A DNA stretch of 45,724 bases, from assembly GCA_025351875.1 (NCBI GenBank), contig JANXVA010000788.1, positions 1 to 45,724 on the forward strand, written 5' to 3'. The position numbers and the translations under genes were made by a program. Position 1 is the stretch's first letter, and the number at the start of each line of letters is the position of its first letter. The notes under the pieces are model-generated. The model ran no database searches. It was not told where the DNA came from and saw only the letters and a list, made by a program, of their open reading frames with translations. The DNA is from Myxococcales bacterium (GTDB lineage: Bacteria > Myxococcota_A > Polyangia > Polyangiales > Polyangiaceae). Shown piece by piece: positions 43,059-45,724 of this stretch.

Positions 43059-45724
43059 GTGACTGATCTCGATCTCGCTGGCGCTCTCGCGCTTCCGTCG
43101 GTGCTGCCGCCCGATGGGGTGATCGTCACGCGCCTCGCCGAGATCGCCACGCGCGCAGAGAACAGCCCGCGCCTCGACGTCGCGGGGGTACGCGGCTGCG
43201 CAGACGCCGTCGTCATTGCCGAGCTCGTTCGCGCGGGGCGCGCTCCGGTCGTCGCCGTGACGTCTGACGGGGATGCCGCCCGCGCGCTCGCCAAGGACGT
43301 GCGCTTCCTGCTCGGGCCGAGCGGCGACGGCGACGCCGAGATGAGCGAGAGCGACCGCGTCCTCGTGCTCACGACGCCGGAGACGTCTCCCTATTCCGAC
43401 GTCAACCCCGACCGTCGCTCCGCGCTGAGTCGGATGGCCACCCTCGGGCACCTCGCGTGGCAGCGGCCCTTCCGCGTGCTCGTGGTCCCCGCCGCCGGCC
43501 TCGTACGCAAGCTCGTCCCGCGCGGCGTCGTCCGCGAGCACACACACCGCGTGCAGATCGATGCCGACCTCGATCGCGAGCAACTCGTCCGTGCGCTCAC
43601 CGAGTCGGGCTATCTCCGCGTGCCGGTCGTGGAGGACCCCGGCACGTTCGCGGTCCGCGGCTCGCTCCTCGACATCTGGCCCCCCGGAGGCGACGACCCT
43701 GCGCGCATCGAGCTCTACGGCGACGCGGTTCTCTCCATCAAGTCGTTCGACGCGACCTCGCAGACGACACGGCCAGATGCCGCTCGCAAGGAGCTCTGGC
43801 TTCCGCCCGCACGCGACACGATCCTCGCGAAAGAATACGTCGAGCGCGCCCGCATGCGCGTCGCCCAGCTCGCCGACATGATCGACTGGCCGACGATGAA
43901 GACGCGCGTGCTCGTCGAAGACGTCGCGACCGGCCGCGCGTTCTTCGGCGCCGACGCGTACCTTGCCGCGTACTACGACGCGCTCGTCCCGCTCGGCGAC
44001 TACCTCCCAGCCGACGTTCGGTACGTCCTCACCGATCCGCGTGAGACCACGCGCACGATCCTCGACGAGCTCGGTCGCGCCACGCAGGATGCCGCCGCCA
44101 AGGCGAACGAGCCGCAGTTCCTCCCTGAATCGTTCTTTCGCTCCGAGGTCGACATCGTCCGTGACCTCGCCACGCACCGCGTGGTCGTGCTGCACGGCGC
44201 CGCCGTCGCGGGTGAGGGTGAGGGCCTCGCGGCGTACGAGGTCACCCGCGATGTGGTCCATCTCGCGGCCTCGGACAACGAGGAGCTGACGCGCGCGGTG
44301 AAGGCCGCGCGGTCGACCAAGGGGCGCTCGGGAACGCTCGCACCGGTCGCGCGGTACATCGCCCATTTTCGCGACAACGGTCTGCGCGTGTTCCTCACGG
44401 CGCGCGCACAGACGCAGGCAGAGCGCCTCGCCGGGCTCCTCCGTCACCAGGAAATCCGCTGCCGCATTCGCGGCGCGTCATTCGACCCCGCGTGGCTCCA
44501 CGAGCGTGCCGCCCGCGCCGGCCACGGCGAGGAGGACGACGACGCGCAGATCATCGTCGGACCCCTCGACCGCGGCGTCATGCTTCCCGGCGAAGGCTTC
44601 GTCATCGTCACGGAGGAGGAGATCTTCGGCGGCCGCGCGCATCGCGTCCGCGAGCGCAAGACACGCCGCGACAACGCGCGGCCGTTCGTCGAGGATCTCC
44701 GCTCGCTCAGCGTCGGGGACTACGTCGTTCACGTCGATCACGGCATCGGCAAATACATGGGCCTCGTCCACCGCACCGTCGGTGGGCTCACCGTCGATCT
44801 CCTCGTCGTGGAGTATGCGTCTGGCGACAAGCTGTACCTCCCCGTCTATCGCTTGAACCAGATTCAGAAATTCGCCGGCGCCGAGGGAGGCGAGCCCAAG
44901 ATCGATCGCCTCGGCGGCGCGACGTTCTCGAAGACCAAGTCTCGCGTCGAAAAGGCCGTCAAGCAGATGGCCGACGAGCTGCTCCGCCTCTACGCCGAGC
45001 GTCAGGCGCAGCCCGGCGACGCCATCGAGCCCGCGAGCGACGACTACCGCGCGTTCGAGGCGACCTTCCCGTTCGACGAGACCGACGATCAGGCGCGCGC
45101 GATCGAGGACGTGAACAAGGACCTCGAGACGGCGCGCCCGATGGATCGCCTCGTCTGCGGCGACGTCGGCTTCGGCAAGACGGAGATCGCGATTCGCGCC
45201 GCGTTCCGCGTGGCGATGGCCGGCAAGCAGGTCGCCGTGCTCTGTCCGACCACGGTGCTCGCGCAGCAGCATTTTCGCACCTTCGAGGCGCGGATGGCCG
45301 ACTACCCCATCACGCTCCGCGCGCTCTCGCGGTTCCAGGGCAAGAAGGAGTCCGACGAGACGCTCGCGCGCCTCAAGGACGGCAGGGTCGACGTCGTCAT
45401 CGGGACGCATCGCCTACTCTCCAAGGACATCCACTTCAAGAACCTCGGGCTCCTGGTCATCGACGAAGAGCAACGGTTCGGGGTGACGCACAAGGAGCGG
45501 CTCAAGCAACTCAAGACGAACGTGGACGTGCTCACGCTCACCGCCACGCCCATTCCGCGCACGCTGCAGCTCGCCGTGGGCGGCCTCAGAAACATGAGCG
45601 TCATCACGACGCCACCCGCGGATCGGCGCGCCATCCGCACCATCACCTCTCAGCCGGACGACGCACTCGTCAAGGAGGCCGTCGAGCGAGAGATGGCGCG
45701 CGGAGGTCAAGTCTTCTACGTCTA
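43059..45724 (+). CDS. mfd: Transcription-repair coupling factor Mfd (3' end outside window)
   Basis: The start is GTG 43059, behind AGAAGAGG; 888 codons lie in the window. The N-terminal UvrB-like module (LLDIWPPGGDDPARIELYG) is followed by a variable middle. The RNA-polymerase-interaction domain opens DYVVHVDHGIGKYMGLVHR. The helicase motor has FPFDETDDQARAIEDV, Walker A GDVGFGKT (701-708), IGTHRLLSKDI, DEEQ (802-805) and LTATPIPRTLQLA. The window ends near the translocation motif; about 250-300 residues are missing. Mfd pushes stalled RNA polymerase off damaged template strands and recruits UvrA. The gene lies 99 bases after the RND gene, a gap that could hold its own promoter. Confidence 0.97.
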   Translation, partial: MTDLDLAGALALPSVLPPDGVIVTRLAEIATRAENSPRLDVAGVRGCADAVVIAELVRAGRAPVVAVTSDGDAARALAKDVRFLLGPSGDGDAEMSESDRVLVLTTPETSPYSDVNPDRRSALSRMATLGHLAWQRPFRVLVVPAAGLVRKLVPRGVVREHTHRVQIDADLDREQLVRALTESGYLRVPVVEDPGTFAVRGSLLDIWPPGGDDPARIELYGDAVLSIKSFDATSQTTRPDAARKELWLPPARDTILAKEYVERARMRVAQLADMIDWPTMKTRVLVEDVATGRAFFGADAYLAAYYDALVPLGDYLPADVRYVLTDPRETTRTILDELGRATQDAAAKANEPQFLPESFFRSEVDIVRDLATHRVVVLHGAAVAGEGEGLAAYEVTRDVVHLAASDNEELTRAVKAARSTKGRSGTLAPVARYIAHFRDNGLRVFLTARAQTQAERLAGLLRHQEIRCRIRGASFDPAWLHERAARAGHGEEDDDAQIIVGPLDRGVMLPGEGFVIVTEEEIFGGRAHRVRERKTRRDNARPFVEDLRSLSVGDYVVHVDHGIGKYMGLVHRTVGGLTVDLLVVEYASGDKLYLPVYRLNQIQKFAGAEGGEPKIDRLGGATFSKTKSRVEKAVKQMADELLRLYAERQAQPGDAIEPASDDYRAFEATFPFDETDDQARAIEDVNKDLETARPMDRLVCGDVGFGKTEIAIRAAFRVAMAGKQVAVLCPTTVLAQQHFRTFEARMADYPITLRALSRFQGKKESDETLARLKDGRVDVVIGTHRLLSKDIHFKNLGLLVIDEEQRFGVTHKERLKQLKTNVDVLTLTATPIPRTLQLAVGGLRNMSVITTPPADRRAIRTITSQPDDALVKEAVEREMARGGQVFYV

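Overview
The window is a 45.7 kb piece of a very GC-rich chromosome with dense, short-spaced genes on both strands. I read it as Myxococcota, probably the Polyangiales side. The grounds are three membrane-anchored eukaryotic-type Ser/Thr kinases, a sigma-54 activator with an FHA sensor domain, an AgmX/PglI-like C-terminal domain fused to a kinase, a GYF_2-domain membrane protein, many small lineage-specific lipoproteins with Ala/Pro-rich tails, and frequent GTG starts. The phylum is an inference from gene content. I see no rRNA, tRNA, CRISPR array, transposase, integrase or phage gene.

Layout. 1-806: 3' end of a Ser/Thr kinase. 828-2872 (minus): an ECF sigma factor translationally coupled to a FecR-domain membrane protein. 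2979-5572 (minus): a kinase with an AgmX-like periplasmic tail, coupled to a secreted metzincin-type protease. 5597-12712 (minus): a lipoprotein, a four-cysteine uracil-DNA glycosylase relative, a 1688-residue polytopic membrane protein with an N-terminal zinc ribbon, and a small exported protein. 12762-14155 (plus): a TIGR01777-type epimerase coupled to a membrane protein. 14245-16555: glyQ, flanked by two broken genes (a lipoprotein/Sel1 gene and a YHYH-motif gene) and a small unknown. 16656-18508 (plus): a lipoprotein coupled to an FHA sigma-54 activator. 18561-19243 (minus): two tandem paralogous cysteine-patterned lipoproteins. 19376-22887 (plus): a TPR protein, a DsbD-like thiol-disulfide transporter with a structured leader, and a lipoprotein. 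23180-31883 (minus): a lipoprotein, a GYF_2 receptor-like protein, a ComF-type phosphoribosyltransferase, a GNAT acetyltransferase, PriA, a Ser/Thr kinase and a lipoprotein. 31923-34167 (minus): a ferritin-like protein coupled to a Cys-rich lipoprotein, a strong dyad, and a LysR regulator. 34285-45724 (plus): an ABC1/UbiB kinase coupled to an orphan adenine methyltransferase, a lytic transglycosylase, a CorC-type CBS protein, an MMPL/RND transporter and most of mfd.

Housekeeping functions here are replication restart (priA), transcription-coupled repair (mfd), translation (glyQ), uracil repair and envelope thiol chemistry. They are interleaved with signalling and envelope genes typical of a predatory or social delta-group bacterium. 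Many adjacent genes share a 1-4 base stop/start overlap (ATGA, GTGA or TGATG), and I used this to choose starts.

I found no single complete novel defence or biosynthetic system. The points most worth a second look are the dsbD leader with alternative hairpins, the dyad upstream of the ferritin-like/Cys-rich lipoprotein pair, the FecR protein with a hydrophobic insertion, the giant zinc-ribbon membrane protein, the orphan methyltransferase coupled to UbiB, a terminator-like element present twice, and a cluster of frameshifts between 12.4 and 16.3 kb.
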